A DNA stretch of 64,000 nt from Bacteroidales bacterium (GCA_017546605.1 JAFYSH010000017.1:31128-95127); one strand, 5' to 3'; positions 1 to 10,014 are shown, counted from the first letter of the stretch. A program made the numbers and translations. The notes: generated by a model from the letters alone, not told the origin.

Positions 1-561
1 TTTACCCTCTCCTTTCTCTTTGCTGCCTTCAACACCATATTCTTCCGGGATCCTGTTCGTAACGCAGTCGGCACCGACCGCCTGGTGGCAGCTCCCGCGG
101 ATGGCAAGGTAGTCATTGTGAAAGAAGTCACTGAAAATGAATACTTGAAAGGACCTGCTATCCAAGTTTCCATTTTCATGTCACCGATGAACGTACACGT
201 CAACTGGTATCCGATCAAAGGTATTGTGGAATACTTCCGCTATCACCCGGGCAAATACCTGGTGGCCTGGCATCCGAAATCTTCTGAAAAAAACGAACGC
301 ACTACAATTGTGATCCGCAATGAGCAAAATGACCGCATCGTGATGCGTCAAATTGCTGGTTTTGTAGCCAGACGCATCGTTTGCTACGCCAACTACGAAC
401 AAGCTGTCACCCCGAACGATGAGGCTGGCTTCATCAAATTTGGCTCCCGCGCAGACCTCTTCCTGCCAATTGATTCCAAGATCCTGGTAAAACCTGGAGA
501 TCGCGTAGTAGGCGCTGAATCCGTGATTGCAGAAATTCCGATACATTCAACCTCTTTATAA
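1..561 (+). CDS. psd: phosphatidylserine decarboxylase, 3' part (5' end outside window)
   Basis: The frame is open from base 1, so the gene starts upstream of the window; the GTG at 85 lies inside it and is not a start. The enzyme decarboxylates phosphatidylserine to phosphatidylethanolamine at the inner membrane. The visible part has a hydrophobic stretch followed by FFRDP and APADGKV, an MSPMNVHVNW block, and near the C-terminus FIKFGSRADLFLP. The Gly-Ser in this FGSR motif (Ser codon 445-447) corresponds to the LGST self-cleavage site where the Ser becomes the pyruvoyl cofactor. The short distance from the cleavage site to the end fits the short bacterial/archaeal type. The M20 dipeptidase gene starts 13 bp after the stop, so the two may be co-transcribed. 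Confidence 0.93.
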   Translation, partial: FTLSFLFAAFNTIFFRDPVRNAVGTDRLVAAPADGKVVIVKEVTENEYLKGPAIQVSIFMSPMNVHVNWYPIKGIVEYFRYHPGKYLVAWHPKSSEKNERTTIVIRNEQNDRIVMRQIAGFVARRIVCYANYEQAVTPNDEAGFIKFGSRADLFLPIDSKILVKPGDRVVGAESVIAEIPIHSTSL

Positions 562-574
562 TAGAAACCGTTTG

Positions 575-1921
575 ATGAAAAATTACATTGCAGAAAACCA
601 AGACCGTTTTCTAAATGAGTTGTTTGAACTGTTGCGCATTCCCTCCATCAGTTCATCTTCTGAGCATAAGCCCGATATGTACCGCTGTGCCGAAAAGCTC
701 AAAACAATGCTGTTGGAAGCTGGAGCCGATCAAGCAGAAGTTTATGAAACCACGGGGCACCCCGTTGTCTATGGTGAAAAAATCGTGGATCCTTCCTGGA
801 AAACCATCTTGATCTATGGACACTACGACGTACAACCCGTTGATCCGATTGACTTGTGGCACTCTGCTCCGTTTGAACCGGAAATCCGAAATGGTGCCAT
901 CTATGCACGCGGAGCAAACGACGACAAAGGCCAAAGTTTTATGCACATCAAGGCCTTTGAATACTTGGTTCGCAAAGGATTGATGCGTCACAACATCAAA
1001 TTCATCCTGGAAGGAGAAGAGGAAATTGGATCCCCGAGCCTTGCCGCATGGGCAAAAGACCATACCGACCTGCTCGCATGCGATATCATGCTGGTATCCG
1101 ATACCACTATGATTGGTGAAAACGTACCGTCCATCAACTGTGGTATGCGTGGTTTGGCCTATGTCGAAGTAGAAGTGACAGGCCCTAACAAAGACTTGCA
1201 CTCCGGCCACTATGGCGGTGCTGTGGTCAACCCCATCAATGCACTTTGTAGCATGATTGACCAACTCATCGACAAGAATGGCCATATCACCATCAAAGGT
1301 TTCTATGATGACGTTGTAGAATTGAGCGAAGAAGACCGCAAAGAACTGGGCCGTGCTCCCTTTGACATGGATGAATACAAAGAATTCTTGGATATTGACG
1401 ATGTCAACGGAGAAGCTGGCTATACGACCCAAGAGCGCACCGGTATCCGTCCCTGCTTGGATGTTAACGGTATTTGGGGCGGTTTTATCGGTGAAGGAGC
1501 AAAAACCGTGTTACCGTCAAAAGCATATGCTAAAATTTCAATGCGTCTGGTCCCGAACCAAAACAGCGAAAAAATTGCGAAACTCTTTGAGGAGCATTTT
1601 ATGTCCATCGCACCCAAAGGTGTACGCGTGAAAGTAACTCCCCACCACGGAGGCAATGGTTTCTTGATCCCCATCTCTTCACCGGCCTACAAAGCAGCTT
1701 CCCAAGCAATGCATGAAGTCTATGGCATCATGCCCGTTCCCAGCCGGGGCGGAGGAAGTATTCCGATCCTGGCCGACCTCCAACAAATCCTCAATGTGGA
1801 TCCCCTGTTGATGGGCTTCGGACTGGAACGCGATACCATTCACTCTCCCAATGAAAGTTTCCTGCTCTCACAACTTTACAAGGGCATGGAATCCATTGCC
1901 TTGTTCTACCGCTATTTTTAA
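575..1921 (+). CDS. M20 family metallopeptidase (dipeptidase)
   Basis: A 448-residue cytosolic metallo-dipeptidase of the M20/CNDP-like group, which splits dipeptides with two bridging metal ions. Visible motifs are IYGHYDVQPVDP (His and Asp metal ligands), GANDDKGQ (bridging Asp), EGEEEIGSPS (catalytic Glu pair), the SDTTMIG segment, DLHSGHYGG of the dimerisation domain, and the C-terminal HSPNE with the last His ligand. An in-frame ATG exists further upstream inside psd, but the start at 575 is preferred because it avoids overlap and begins at the normal family N-terminus (MKNYIAENQDRFLNEL). No signal peptide is seen. It probably finishes peptide degradation started by exported peptidases such as the DPP11-like enzyme at 25566. 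Confidence 0.93.
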   Translation: MKNYIAENQDRFLNELFELLRIPSISSSSEHKPDMYRCAEKLKTMLLEAGADQAEVYETTGHPVVYGEKIVDPSWKTILIYGHYDVQPVDPIDLWHSAPFEPEIRNGAIYARGANDDKGQSFMHIKAFEYLVRKGLMRHNIKFILEGEEEIGSPSLAAWAKDHTDLLACDIMLVSDTTMIGENVPSINCGMRGLAYVEVEVTGPNKDLHSGHYGGAVVNPINALCSMIDQLIDKNGHITIKGFYDDVVELSEEDRKELGRAPFDMDEYKEFLDIDDVNGEAGYTTQERTGIRPCLDVNGIWGGFIGEGAKTVLPSKAYAKISMRLVPNQNSEKIAKLFEEHFMSIAPKGVRVKVTPHHGGNGFLIPISSPAYKAASQAMHEVYGIMPVPSRGGGSIPILADLQQILNVDPLLMGFGLERDTIHSPNESFLLSQLYKGMESIALFYRYF

Positions 1922-1943
1922 AACTTGAAATCTTCACTCAACC

Positions 1944-2750
1944 ATGCAATTGATTGAAACAATACGTCAGAAAAAAAGTTTCCTCTGCGTTGGACTGGAC
2001 AGCGATCCGAAGCTGCTTCCGGCACACTTGGCTGATAAGAAAAACGCCATTTTTGAATTCAACCGCGCCATCATTGACGCTACGGCTCCCTACGCTGTAG
2101 CTTACAAACCCAATACCGCATTCTACGAAGCCGAAGGAGCTGCTGGCTGGGAACAACTGGAAGCCACCGTTGCGTACATCAAGGCTAACTACCCCGAATG
2201 CTTTGTGATCGCCGATGCTAAACGGGGCGATATTGGCAACACCGCTCAACGCTACGCCAAAGCCTTCTTCGAAAAAATGAACTGCGATGCCGTTACTTTG
2301 GCACCTTACATGGGTAAAGATTCCATCGCACCGTTCCTGGCCTATGAAAACAAATATGCGATCGTGCTGGCACTGACCTCTAACCCTTCTGCCGAAGAAT
2401 TGGAAACCCAACCTTTACAACAAGGTGGGGCCCTCTACGAGCAAGTCATTCGCCAATGCCTTTCTTACGAAAACAGTGAGCGAATTATGTTTGTTGTCGG
2501 AGCTACCCGGCCGCAAAAACTGGCAGAAATCCGAAATTTGGCACCGGAATCCTTCTTTTTAGTACCAGGAGTCGGAGCACAAGGAGGGACTGTGGAAGAA
2601 GTGGCACAATACGGCTTAAATGAAAATTGTGGTCTTTTGGTCAACTCCTCCCGCGGTATCATTTTCGCATCGAAAGGCGAAGACTTTGCCCAAGCTGCTG
2701 CTCGGGAAGCGCGCATTCTGGCAGAAAAAATGGCCGCCTATATCAAATAG
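1944..2750 (+). CDS. pyrF: orotidine 5'-phosphate decarboxylase
   Basis: Converts OMP to UMP, the last step of de novo pyrimidine synthesis. The 268-residue length and the order of motifs fit the longer type 2 PyrF subfamily: FLCVGLDSDP near the N-terminus, the catalytic block VIADAKRGDIGNTA with the Asp-Lys-Asp charge network, LTSNPSAEE in the middle, FLVPGVGAQGG (phosphate-binding region) and VNSSRGI near the C-terminus. It follows the dipeptidase gene by 22 bp on the same strand and is followed by a hairpin with a T-run, so it closes this transcription unit. It converges with clpX. Confidence 0.95.
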   Translation: MQLIETIRQKKSFLCVGLDSDPKLLPAHLADKKNAIFEFNRAIIDATAPYAVAYKPNTAFYEAEGAAGWEQLEATVAYIKANYPECFVIADAKRGDIGNTAQRYAKAFFEKMNCDAVTLAPYMGKDSIAPFLAYENKYAIVLALTSNPSAEELETQPLQQGGALYEQVIRQCLSYENSERIMFVVGATRPQKLAEIRNLAPESFFLVPGVGAQGGTVEEVAQYGLNENCGLLVNSSRGIIFASKGEDFAQAAAREARILAEKMAAYIK

Positions 2751-2774
2751 ACAGCCATTGGTTGATAGATTCAG

Positions 2775-2814
2775 ACACGGTTTACAGGGATCCTGTAAAT
2801 CGTGTTACTTTTTC
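2775..2814 (+). terminator. Rho-independent terminator after pyrF
   Basis: An interrupted inverted repeat (ACACG and TTTACAG arms pairing with CTGTAAA and CGTGT around GATC) is followed by TTACTTTTTC. It reaches into the 3' end of the convergent clpX gene; the clpX stop codon (2782-2784) lies in one arm. Confidence 0.65.
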
Positions 2815-4041
2815 TTGGGCATACTCCAATGTTACTTTGAAAGAGGTAGCTCCACTACCCGGAAGGTCGTACATCGGATCCAACATGATTGCCTCACAAA
2901 TTGAGCGCAAACCGCGTGCACCCAACTTATATTTCAAAGCAGTATCCACGATGTATTCCAAAACCGGTTGCTCAATTTCCAATTGAACGCCATCCAATTC
3001 AAAGATGCGTTCATATTGTTTCACCAATGCATTTTTGGGTTCGGTCAGAATCCGCAGCAAAGCTTCCCTATCCAAAGGATTCAGGTAAGTCAAGACCGGC
3101 AGACGACCAATGATTTCCGGAATCAGACCATAGGAACGAAGATCTTGAGGAGCAATGTGTTTTAGGAGGTTTTCTTTATCAATTTGCTCATTTTTCTTCT
3201 GAGCACCATAACCCACCACCTTCGTATTGAGACGTTGCGCAATCTTTCGTTCAATTCCCTCAAAGGCTCCACCGCAGATGAACAGGATGTTTTGTGTATT
3301 AACGGCAACCATCGCTTGCTCCGGGTGTTTTCGTCCCCCTTTCGGTGGTACATTCACCACACTGCCCTCCAGCAGTTTCAACATAGCCTGTTGCACCCCT
3401 TCTCCGGACACGTCACGGGTAATGGACGGATTATCACTTTTCCGGGCAATCTTATCAATCTCATCAATGAAGACGATGCCTCGCTCAGCGCGTTCCACAT
3501 CATAATCCGCTTCTTGCAACAAACGGGTGAGAATACTTTCAACATCTTCCCCCACATAGCCCGCCTCGGTCAAGACCGTCGCATCCACAATGGCGAAAGG
3601 AACATTCAACATCTTGGCAATGCTCTTGGCCAACAAGGTCTTACCAGTACCCGTAGCTCCCACCAACAAGATGTTGGATTTCTCCAACTCGATATCACAG
3701 GCACTGGACTTATTACCTTGAGCTGCCTGGATCCGCTTGTAGTGATTGTAAACGGCAACGGACAAGAACTTTTTGGCATCTTCTTGACCGATGACGTATT
3801 CATCTAGAAATTGTTTGATATCCCGAGGATGCTTCGACAAGGATTCTGCAACCTCTTTTGAGGCTCCTTGTTTTTTCTTAGACCGTTGCGGAACATCTTC
3901 TCCAAAATATTCCCGTACATGGTCCGAAATTGTCATCGCACACTCTACACAAAGAAAAGCGGAGTTTGTTCCTAAGAACATCTCCACTTGATCTTCACTT
4001 CGCCCACAAAATGAGCAATGATTCTTGTTATTTTTTGCCAT
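2782..4041 (-). CDS. clpX: ATP-dependent Clp protease ATP-binding subunit ClpX
   Basis: A 419-residue AAA+ unfoldase that feeds substrates to ClpP. The N-terminal zinc-binding domain has Cys9, Cys12, Cys31 and Cys34. Walker A is GATGTGKT (128-135), Walker B ends in Asp193-Glu194 (FIDEID), and the C-terminal part carries LGARGLRS (sensor 2). At the place of the proteobacterial IGF loop that docks on ClpP the sequence reads VVGYGA; from memory such a replacement is common in Bacteroidales ClpX and does not suggest loss of ClpP binding. The start overlaps the end of clpP by 14 bp, which implies translational coupling in the order tig-clpP-clpX. Confidence 0.97.
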   Translation of the reverse strand: MAKNNKNHCSFCGRSEDQVEMFLGTNSAFLCVECAMTISDHVREYFGEDVPQRSKKKQGASKEVAESLSKHPRDIKQFLDEYVIGQEDAKKFLSVAVYNHYKRIQAAQGNKSSACDIELEKSNILLVGATGTGKTLLAKSIAKMLNVPFAIVDATVLTEAGYVGEDVESILTRLLQEADYDVERAERGIVFIDEIDKIARKSDNPSITRDVSGEGVQQAMLKLLEGSVVNVPPKGGRKHPEQAMVAVNTQNILFICGGAFEGIERKIAQRLNTKVVGYGAQKKNEQIDKENLLKHIAPQDLRSYGLIPEIIGRLPVLTYLNPLDREALLRILTEPKNALVKQYERIFELDGVQLEIEQPVLEYIVDTALKYKLGARGLRSICEAIMLDPMYDLPGSGATSFKVTLEYAQEKVTRFTGSL

Positions 4042-4714
4042 TCGCCTTGTTTGCTTTGGTCAAAATTTCATCAATCATTCCGTATTTGACTGCTTCCTCT
4101 GCGGTCATCCAGTAATCGCGATCGGCATCTTTTTCAATTTGCTTGAGGCTCTGTCCGGAATGGTTCGAAATAATGGAATACAAATCCTGTTTGAGCTTCT
4201 TGATCTCTCGAGCGGTGATCTCAATGTCAGAAGCTTGTCCTTCTACACCACCCATCGGCTGATGAATCATGACCCGAGCATGCGGCAATGCAGAACGTTT
4301 TCCTTGTGCTCCAGCCGTCAACAGCACAGCGGCCATGGAAGCTGCCATGCCCGTACAAATCGTTGCCACATCCGGAGTCACCAGTTGCATTGTATCATAA
4401 ATTCCCAGGCCGGCATACACGACGCCGCCCGGGGAATTGATATAGATTTGTATGTCCGATTCTGAATCCGTAGATTCCAGAAAAAGCAACTGAGCCTGAA
4501 CAATATTTGCCACATCATTGTCAATAGGCACCCCCAGGAAAATGATCCGATCCATCATCAATCTGGAAAAGACATCCATCGTGGCGATGTTCAACTGACG
4601 TTCTTCAATAATGGAGGGATTGATGTAGCCGGCTGTAACTTTGGCATATTGGTGCAATGCCAAAGAACTCACGCCAGAACACCCTCTTGCAAATTTCTCA
4701 AAATCCGTTGCCAT
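4028..4714 (-). CDS. clpP: ATP-dependent Clp protease proteolytic subunit ClpP
   Basis: A 228-residue serine peptidase subunit that forms the two-ring barrel serviced by ClpX. The catalytic triad is visible: Ser126 in GMAASMAA, His151 in VMIHQP and Asp200 in DRDYW. INSPGG (oxyanion region) lies at 92-97. The N-terminal ~30 residues before the conserved core (starting around the ERQL segment) are longer than in E. coli, which may be a propeptide or a lineage extension. The gene sits 17 bp after tig and overlaps clpX, so all three are likely one operon read from the promoter upstream of tig. Confidence 0.96.
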   Translation of the reverse strand: MATDFEKFARGCSGVSSLALHQYAKVTAGYINPSIIEERQLNIATMDVFSRLMMDRIIFLGVPIDNDVANIVQAQLLFLESTDSESDIQIYINSPGGVVYAGLGIYDTMQLVTPDVATICTGMAASMAAVLLTAGAQGKRSALPHARVMIHQPMGGVEGQASDIEITAREIKKLKQDLYSIISNHSGQSLKQIEKDADRDYWMTAEEAVKYGMIDEILTKANKANGKK

Positions 4715-4731
4715 GGAATGCTACTTTGTAA

Positions 4732-6057
4732 TTAGTCGTTCATTTTGCGCAACTTGTCAATCGTTGCTTTTTTCTTATCGAGGGTAACGGTCGCACGAAC
4801 ATAATCCAAAACCATGTTTTCTTCTACCTTTTCGTAGATGCGACGACCTTCTTTTTCGTTTGTCAACAACGACTCTGCATATTTGGTCAAATGTTCTTCC
4901 GGAACATTGTTCAAACCATACATAGCAAATTGATATGCAGCCAAACGTTTAGCTTGCTCAACCAAAGTCTCACGAGTGATTTCCAAGTTTTGTTCTTTCA
5001 TGATGCGTTGAGCAATGCTTTGCCAACGGAAATCCTTCAAGAAGAGCGGGAAATCTTTTTCGATTTCTTCCATGGTAAACTTACCGTCGTTCACATAGAA
5101 CAACCAACGTTTCATGAACTCTTCCGGCAATTGGATGTTGGTCTTATCCAACAAGTATTGGCGAGCATCCAACATAAAGCGGTAATCGCTTTCTTGTTTG
5201 TTTTCTTCTGCCAAACGTTCTTTCAATTTTTCATCGAAAGCCGCTTCGTCAGCCACGTTGCCAGCACCAAACATTTGATCGAAGAGTTCTTGGGTCGGTT
5301 TAGCCGGCACAAAGTTCTTCACTTCTTTAATTTCTACGTTGTAGATCGGGTCAATGCCTTCCAATTCTTCTTTCTTCATTTTCAACAAAGCGGCACGATC
5401 CACTTCGTTGGTAAAGACTTCATTTACATTCAAAGTCAATACATCACCCACTTTCTTTCCGATGAACAAGTCTTTAGCCACATCTTCTGCGATGGTTTGC
5501 AAAGAAATATAGGTGTTCTCAATGCGGTTCTCACCTTGTACCAAGTCGGCGATCATGAAGTCGTCTTTCTTCACAGTATCACAAGGTTCCAATTGACCGT
5601 ATTGTTTCAATACGTTGGTTTTGTATTCTTTGAATGCTTTGTCAGTAGCAGAAACTTCGTAGTAAGGGATCTTGTCTTCTGCGCTCAAGTTCAATTCGAA
5701 GTTCGGAGCCAAGGCAATGTCAAAAACAAATTCAAAGTTTTCACCATTTTCCCAATCGTTCTTGGATTCTTTTTCTTCATTCGGAAGGGGTTCTCCAATC
5801 ACTGAAAGGTTGTTGTCTTGGATGTACTTGTTCAAACCTTCTGAAATCAATTCGTTGATTGCATCAGAAAGAGCTGCATGACCATGCATTTTTTCGATCA
5901 AAGACATGGGGGCTTGACCTTTACGGAAACCACGGATGTCCGCTTCTCTTCTGAATTTGTTCAATGATTTTTTCTTTTTGTCGGCGTAATCTTCTTTGCC
6001 GAATTGCAATGACACTTGGGCTACCAATCCGTCATTTTTGAGTTCTTGAATATTCAT
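4732..6057 (-). CDS. tig: trigger factor
   Basis: Ribosome-bound chaperone for nascent chains, 441 residues. The ribosome-docking signature is present as IRGFRKGQAPMSLIEK near residues 38-54. The central region aligns in position with the FKBP-like PPIase domain but is degenerate, as is usual in Bacteroidota, and the long helical C-terminal arms follow. Gene order tig-clpP-clpX is widely conserved. A -7 element at 6097-6104 gives a leader of about 35-40 nt. Confidence 0.93.
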   Translation of the reverse strand: MNIQELKNDGLVAQVSLQFGKEDYADKKKKSLNKFRREADIRGFRKGQAPMSLIEKMHGHAALSDAINELISEGLNKYIQDNNLSVIGEPLPNEEKESKNDWENGENFEFVFDIALAPNFELNLSAEDKIPYYEVSATDKAFKEYKTNVLKQYGQLEPCDTVKKDDFMIADLVQGENRIENTYISLQTIAEDVAKDLFIGKKVGDVLTLNVNEVFTNEVDRAALLKMKKEELEGIDPIYNVEIKEVKNFVPAKPTQELFDQMFGAGNVADEAAFDEKLKERLAEENKQESDYRFMLDARQYLLDKTNIQLPEEFMKRWLFYVNDGKFTMEEIEKDFPLFLKDFRWQSIAQRIMKEQNLEITRETLVEQAKRLAAYQFAMYGLNNVPEEHLTKYAESLLTNEKEGRRIYEKVEENMVLDYVRATVTLDKKKATIDKLRKMND

Positions 6058-6096
6058 ATCGCTGTATTTAAATATTTACCTATTATAATAAGCATG

Positions 6097-6104
6097 CAAA
6101 GTTA
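6097..6104 (-). promoter_or_regulatory. predicted -7 element of tig-clpP-clpX
   Basis: On the minus strand this reads TAACTTTG, an exact match to the Bacteroidota -7 consensus TAnnTTTG. The -33 region is weak. It lies in the 187-bp divergent gap between tig and the S8 protease gene; for the protease I see only imperfect promoter-like sequence near 6150-6183. Confidence 0.6.
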
Positions 6105-6244
6105 GTAAAAAAACAGAGAACAGAAAGGTTTTATCAGACTATCAACATATATTTTTGATTTTAACAAAAAATATCTATCTTGCTACGTTTTTTGGACAAG
6201 CCTAAAACCTAAGAAAGTTTAACATCTAACAATAATTCAAAACA

Positions 6245-8971
6245 ATGCGAAAAAGAAGTTTTCTTTATGCAATGCTTGCTTGCGCAGCAATCTTCTCCTT
6301 CAGCTCTTGCAGCCACGAGAACGAGTATGCTCCTGCAACTGAGCAAGAAGAGGCAACCACAGTAGCTGCCTTCCGACAAGGGTACGTCATCTTGCAGGTA
6401 TCTGAAGAATTGGCGGCCATTCTAGAAGAAAGAACCGACTCCCAAGGAGAGGTTAAAAGTATCGGCGTCAAATCATCTGACGACATTTTGATGGGAATGG
6501 GAGTATCTACCATGACCCGTACCTTCCCGCACGCCGGCAAATTCGAAGCCCGCACACGCGCAGAAGGCTTGCACCTTTTCTATAGTGTACAATTCGACGA
6601 ACAAGTTCCGTTGACCCGTGCACAAAGTGACTTTGGCAACATCGAAGGCGTTGTAGCCGTAGAATTACGTCCCTACGCTTCTCGCGGCAACTTCCAAACC
6701 ATTGATGCCACGGGTGAGGTAACCACCCAACCGATGGGCGGAAGCACATTCTTTGATGACCCGAAACTCAAACAACAATGGCACTACTACAATGACGGAA
6801 CCTACCGTGGCCAAGCCGGTTGCGACATCAACGTAGAACCGGTATGGAGAGACTACACCGTAGGTAGCGAAGAGGTCATCGTTTGCGTCGTGGACGGCGG
6901 TGTGGATGTTAAGCACGAAGACTTGGAATACAACATTTGGGTAAACGAAGCCGAATTGAACGGAGAACCGGGCGTTGATGACGACAAAAACGGCTGGGTG
7001 GATGACATCAATGGCTACGACTTTGTTGACCGCAAACAAATCGTTGGCGACGAACACGGAACTCACGTTGCAGGTACCGTAGCCGCTGTAAACAACAACG
7101 GTATCGGTGTTTGCGGCGTTGCCGGTGGTGACTATAAAAACAACGTCCGTGGTGTACGTATCCAATCTGCCCAAGTATTCTGTGGCAACAACAGTGCTGC
7201 AGACTTTGGTAAAGCAATCAAATACGGTGCTGACGCCGGTGCTGTCATTTCCCAAAACAGTTGGGGTTACACCGACGGACAAGGCAATGCGATCAGTACC
7301 ATCTTCCCTTCTGACGTAGCTGCAATTGACTACTTCAACAAAAATGCTGGCTTTGATGAAAACGGCAACCAAGTAGGTCCGATGGCCGGTGGTGTGGTTA
7401 TCTTTGCTGCCGGTAACGAAAATGCGAACTACGGTTCTCCGGCAATGATTGAAACTTCCATCGCGGTTACCTCATTGGCTGCTGACTACCAACGCGCCTA
7501 CTATTCAAACTACGGTAGCTGGACGGACATCGCTGCTCCCGGTGGCGGAAATAACGACATCCTCAGTACGGGTCCGAACAACCGTTACACCTTGATGCAA
7601 GGTACCTCCATGGCTTGTCCCCACGTATCAGGAGTGGCAGCCTTGATCGTATCCCGTCACGGTGGCCCTGGCTTCACCCGCCAAGACTTGTGGGATATGT
7701 TGATGGATCATGCAAACCCCATTATCTACGAAAATGGCAACAATCCCAAATATCAAGATCAATTGGGCGTTGGTATGGTTGACGCAATGGCCTCCATTTC
7801 CTCTGGCAGTAAGATTGCACCGGATCCGGTTACTGATTTGAACGTATCTACTTCAGGAGCCAACTTATTGCTGGAATGGACAGTTCCTGCTGATGAGGAC
7901 GACAACGTACCTACCTTGTTCAACATCTATTATAGCACCACCGAATTCGACAACACTTTGGATCAAAGCAGCCTCCCTGCCAATGTTTTTGTTAAAACCA
8001 TTATCAACACCATGGCTGTAGGAGACCTCTATAGTTATGTACTTACCGGTTTGTCAGAATCAACTACCTACTATGTAGCAGTTTCTGCACAGGACAACTC
8101 CAAGAACAAGTCCGAACTGATCAGTGTCGTTTCGGAAAGCACAGACGTTAACCACGCTCCGGTTATTGAAAACGAACCGATCAACTTGTCGATCCGCTAC
8201 GCAGATGTGATCAAAGAAACCATCCTGTTCACGGATCCTGACTTGGACCAACTCATCTGGACCCTGGAAAAAGATTCACCGGCTATCATGGCGAAAGAAG
8301 AAGAACCTGGTCGCGTAGTCATTACCTTCACCGGCATGAATGACGACCCGGATACCTACCAAGCTCGCTTTGTTGCAACCGACGTTCACGGAGCCACTGC
8401 CACTTTGGATATCAACTTTGAAATTGTAAGCAACCAAGCTCCCATTTTGAAAGCACCTATCCCGACAGTTGTTCTTACCAACGTTAAAGAAACCAAACGT
8501 TTTGATGCAACTCCTTACATCTTCGATCCGGACGGAGAAGTTCTCAACTATACATTTGCCATGAACCCCTCTGGCATTGTCCGTATTTCAACCATCGAAA
8601 ATAACTTCGAAATTTACTCATTGAAATATGGCCACACCAAAGTTACTGTAACGGCGATTGACAAAGCTGGAGAACGTGTTCAAACCGACTTCGAAGTGGT
8701 GGTTTTGAACCCGGATCCGGAATACTTTGTCACTTGCTACCCGAACCCGGTAACCGACGGCAAACTGTACATCCGCACCTCTACCTTGGAAGCCAAGGCA
8801 ACCAGCGTTGTAATTTCCAACAACAACGGAGCTACCGTACACGAAGCAACCTACAATGTATCAGCAACAAGCCCTGCAATGGTTGATATGACGGCTATGC
8901 CGGCGGGAGCCTACACCGTAACCCTGGATGTAGAAGGTAAAACTTATGTTGAACCCATCGTTAAATTGTAA
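6245..8971 (+). CDS. secreted S8 (subtilisin-like) serine protease with T9SS-type C-terminal tail
   Basis: A 908-residue exported protease. The N-terminus has a signal peptide ending in a lipobox-like SFSSC, then a ~150-residue propeptide-like region. The S8 domain shows Asp217 (VVDGGVD), His271 (HGTHVAG), the oxyanion Asn in SQNSWGY and Ser455 (GTSMACPHVSG). Next come a fibronectin-III-like domain (about 530-630) and two beta-rich cadherin/PKD-like domains. The last ~80 residues look like a T9SS type A sorting domain: CYPNPVTDGKLYI, a VVISNNNGATV strand, MPAGAYTVTL and a terminal IVKL. Having both a lipobox and a T9SS tail is unusual. A PorV-like gene follows by 8 bp, probably in the same transcript. 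The start is fixed by the signal peptide. Confidence 0.9.
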   Translation: MRKRSFLYAMLACAAIFSFSSCSHENEYAPATEQEEATTVAAFRQGYVILQVSEELAAILEERTDSQGEVKSIGVKSSDDILMGMGVSTMTRTFPHAGKFEARTRAEGLHLFYSVQFDEQVPLTRAQSDFGNIEGVVAVELRPYASRGNFQTIDATGEVTTQPMGGSTFFDDPKLKQQWHYYNDGTYRGQAGCDINVEPVWRDYTVGSEEVIVCVVDGGVDVKHEDLEYNIWVNEAELNGEPGVDDDKNGWVDDINGYDFVDRKQIVGDEHGTHVAGTVAAVNNNGIGVCGVAGGDYKNNVRGVRIQSAQVFCGNNSAADFGKAIKYGADAGAVISQNSWGYTDGQGNAISTIFPSDVAAIDYFNKNAGFDENGNQVGPMAGGVVIFAAGNENANYGSPAMIETSIAVTSLAADYQRAYYSNYGSWTDIAAPGGGNNDILSTGPNNRYTLMQGTSMACPHVSGVAALIVSRHGGPGFTRQDLWDMLMDHANPIIYENGNNPKYQDQLGVGMVDAMASISSGSKIAPDPVTDLNVSTSGANLLLEWTVPADEDDNVPTLFNIYYSTTEFDNTLDQSSLPANVFVKTIINTMAVGDLYSYVLTGLSESTTYYVAVSAQDNSKNKSELISVVSESTDVNHAPVIENEPINLSIRYADVIKETILFTDPDLDQLIWTLEKDSPAIMAKEEEPGRVVITFTGMNDDPDTYQARFVATDVHGATATLDINFEIVSNQAPILKAPIPTVVLTNVKETKRFDATPYIFDPDGEVLNYTFAMNPSGIVRISTIENNFEIYSLKYGHTKVTVTAIDKAGERVQTDFEVVVLNPDPEYFVTCYPNPVTDGKLYIRTSTLEAKATSVVISNNNGATVHEATYNVSATSPAMVDMTAMPAGAYTVTLDVEGKTYVEPIVKL

Positions 8972-8979
8972 TTGAGAAT

Positions 8980-9927
8980 ATGAAACGTATCAAAATATTA
9001 ACCCTTGCGGCTTTCGCATTTGCCGCTACCGCTACCACTGCAGTTGCCCAAACAGCAGGCTTCCTGAATCAGGCAGATGATGCCCGCTCAATGGCAATGG
9101 GTGGCGCTGTAATGGGCCTTGAAGGTGATGCTGGTACCATTTCCGTGAACCCGGCATCCATGATGATGAACGATTACATGTTTTCCGTAAACGTAGGCTA
9201 CCAAGCCTTGAAGCCGACCACTGCACTGAACAACCAAGTGAATTTGGCAGGTTTCTTGAAGTTTTCTGACAACTTTGGTATGTCAATCTTCGGAAAATAT
9301 GTAGACATGCCGACCTATGATCTGATGGACAAAAATGGCAATCTCCTAAGCCAATTCACTCCTTCCGAACTGGCTGCTGGCTTGGGTTTTGCATACCGCA
9401 TTGGCGAAAACTTCTCCATCGGTTTGAATGCGAAATTCATTCGTTCTGCGATCTCTGACGCTGAATACATTGACATTTACCAAGATGGAACAGCTTTTGC
9501 CGGAGACCTCAGCTTGATGTACCGTTTGAACAATCTGCGTATCGCAGCCGGTATCACCAACATTGGTACCAAAATCTCCTATATCATCGACGGAGAAGGC
9601 TACCAATTGCCGGCAGCAGGTCGTGTGGGTGTAGGCTATGGCGCTCAATTCTCAAACTTCACCTTGGACGCTTCAGCCGAAGTGAACTACTACCTTGCTT
9701 CATCAACCGTAGGTGCGGGCTTGGGTCTGGAATTGGGTTATGCTAATACCGGATTCCTACGTGCAGGTTTCCACTACGCAAGCAACGAAGGCACTCTTCC
9801 CACCTACGCATCCGTAGGTTTGGGTGGCAAATTCGGCAAACACAATTTGGGCCTGGCTTACCTGCTTCCCTTGGGAACAGAAGCCTTGAAAAACACCTTG
9901 ATGATCAGCTACGGCTTTAACTTCTAA
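8980..9927 (+). CDS. PorV/PorQ-like outer-membrane beta-barrel protein
   Basis: 315 residues with a clear signal peptide (cleavage after about AVAQ) and then a DDARSMAMGGA segment, NPASM, and repeated amphipathic strands ending in an aromatic C-terminus (MISYGFNF), as outer-membrane barrels do. The AMGGA...NPA pattern is typical of the PorV/UPF0164 family, whose founding member shuttles T9SS cargo on the outer membrane. It begins 8 bp after the S8 protease, which itself has a T9SS-type tail, so a role as dedicated partner or surface attachment factor is a reasonable inference. It could instead be a structural PorV paralogue with no export role. A strong terminator follows. Confidence 0.78.
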   Translation: MKRIKILTLAAFAFAATATTAVAQTAGFLNQADDARSMAMGGAVMGLEGDAGTISVNPASMMMNDYMFSVNVGYQALKPTTALNNQVNLAGFLKFSDNFGMSIFGKYVDMPTYDLMDKNGNLLSQFTPSELAAGLGFAYRIGENFSIGLNAKFIRSAISDAEYIDIYQDGTAFAGDLSLMYRLNNLRIAAGITNIGTKISYIIDGEGYQLPAAGRVGVGYGAQFSNFTLDASAEVNYYLASSTVGAGLGLELGYANTGFLRAGFHYASNEGTLPTYASVGLGGKFGKHNLGLAYLLPLGTEALKNTLMISYGFNF

Positions 9928-9941
9928 GCCGCCTGACTTCC

Positions 9942-9979
9942 AAAAAAGAGATTGACTGCAAAAGTCAATCTCTTTTTTT
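9942..9979 (+). terminator. Rho-independent terminator after PorV-like gene
   Basis: Perfect 11-bp stem (AGAGATTGACT / AGTCAATCTCT) with a 5-nt loop, extended by A5/T5 pairing and a T-run. Confidence 0.85.
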
Positions 9980-10014
9980 GTACCTTTCGAACAGAAATTA
10001 AGCCCGTACTTCCT

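Noticed and set aside
85..87. GTG as possible start of psd
   Set aside because: The frame is open to base 1 with family-like sequence (FFRDP) before it, so it is internal.
2782..4041. Loss of ClpP docking because ClpX lacks IGF
   Set aside because: VGY in place of IGF is, from memory, usual in Bacteroidales ClpX, and clpP is adjacent and intact.
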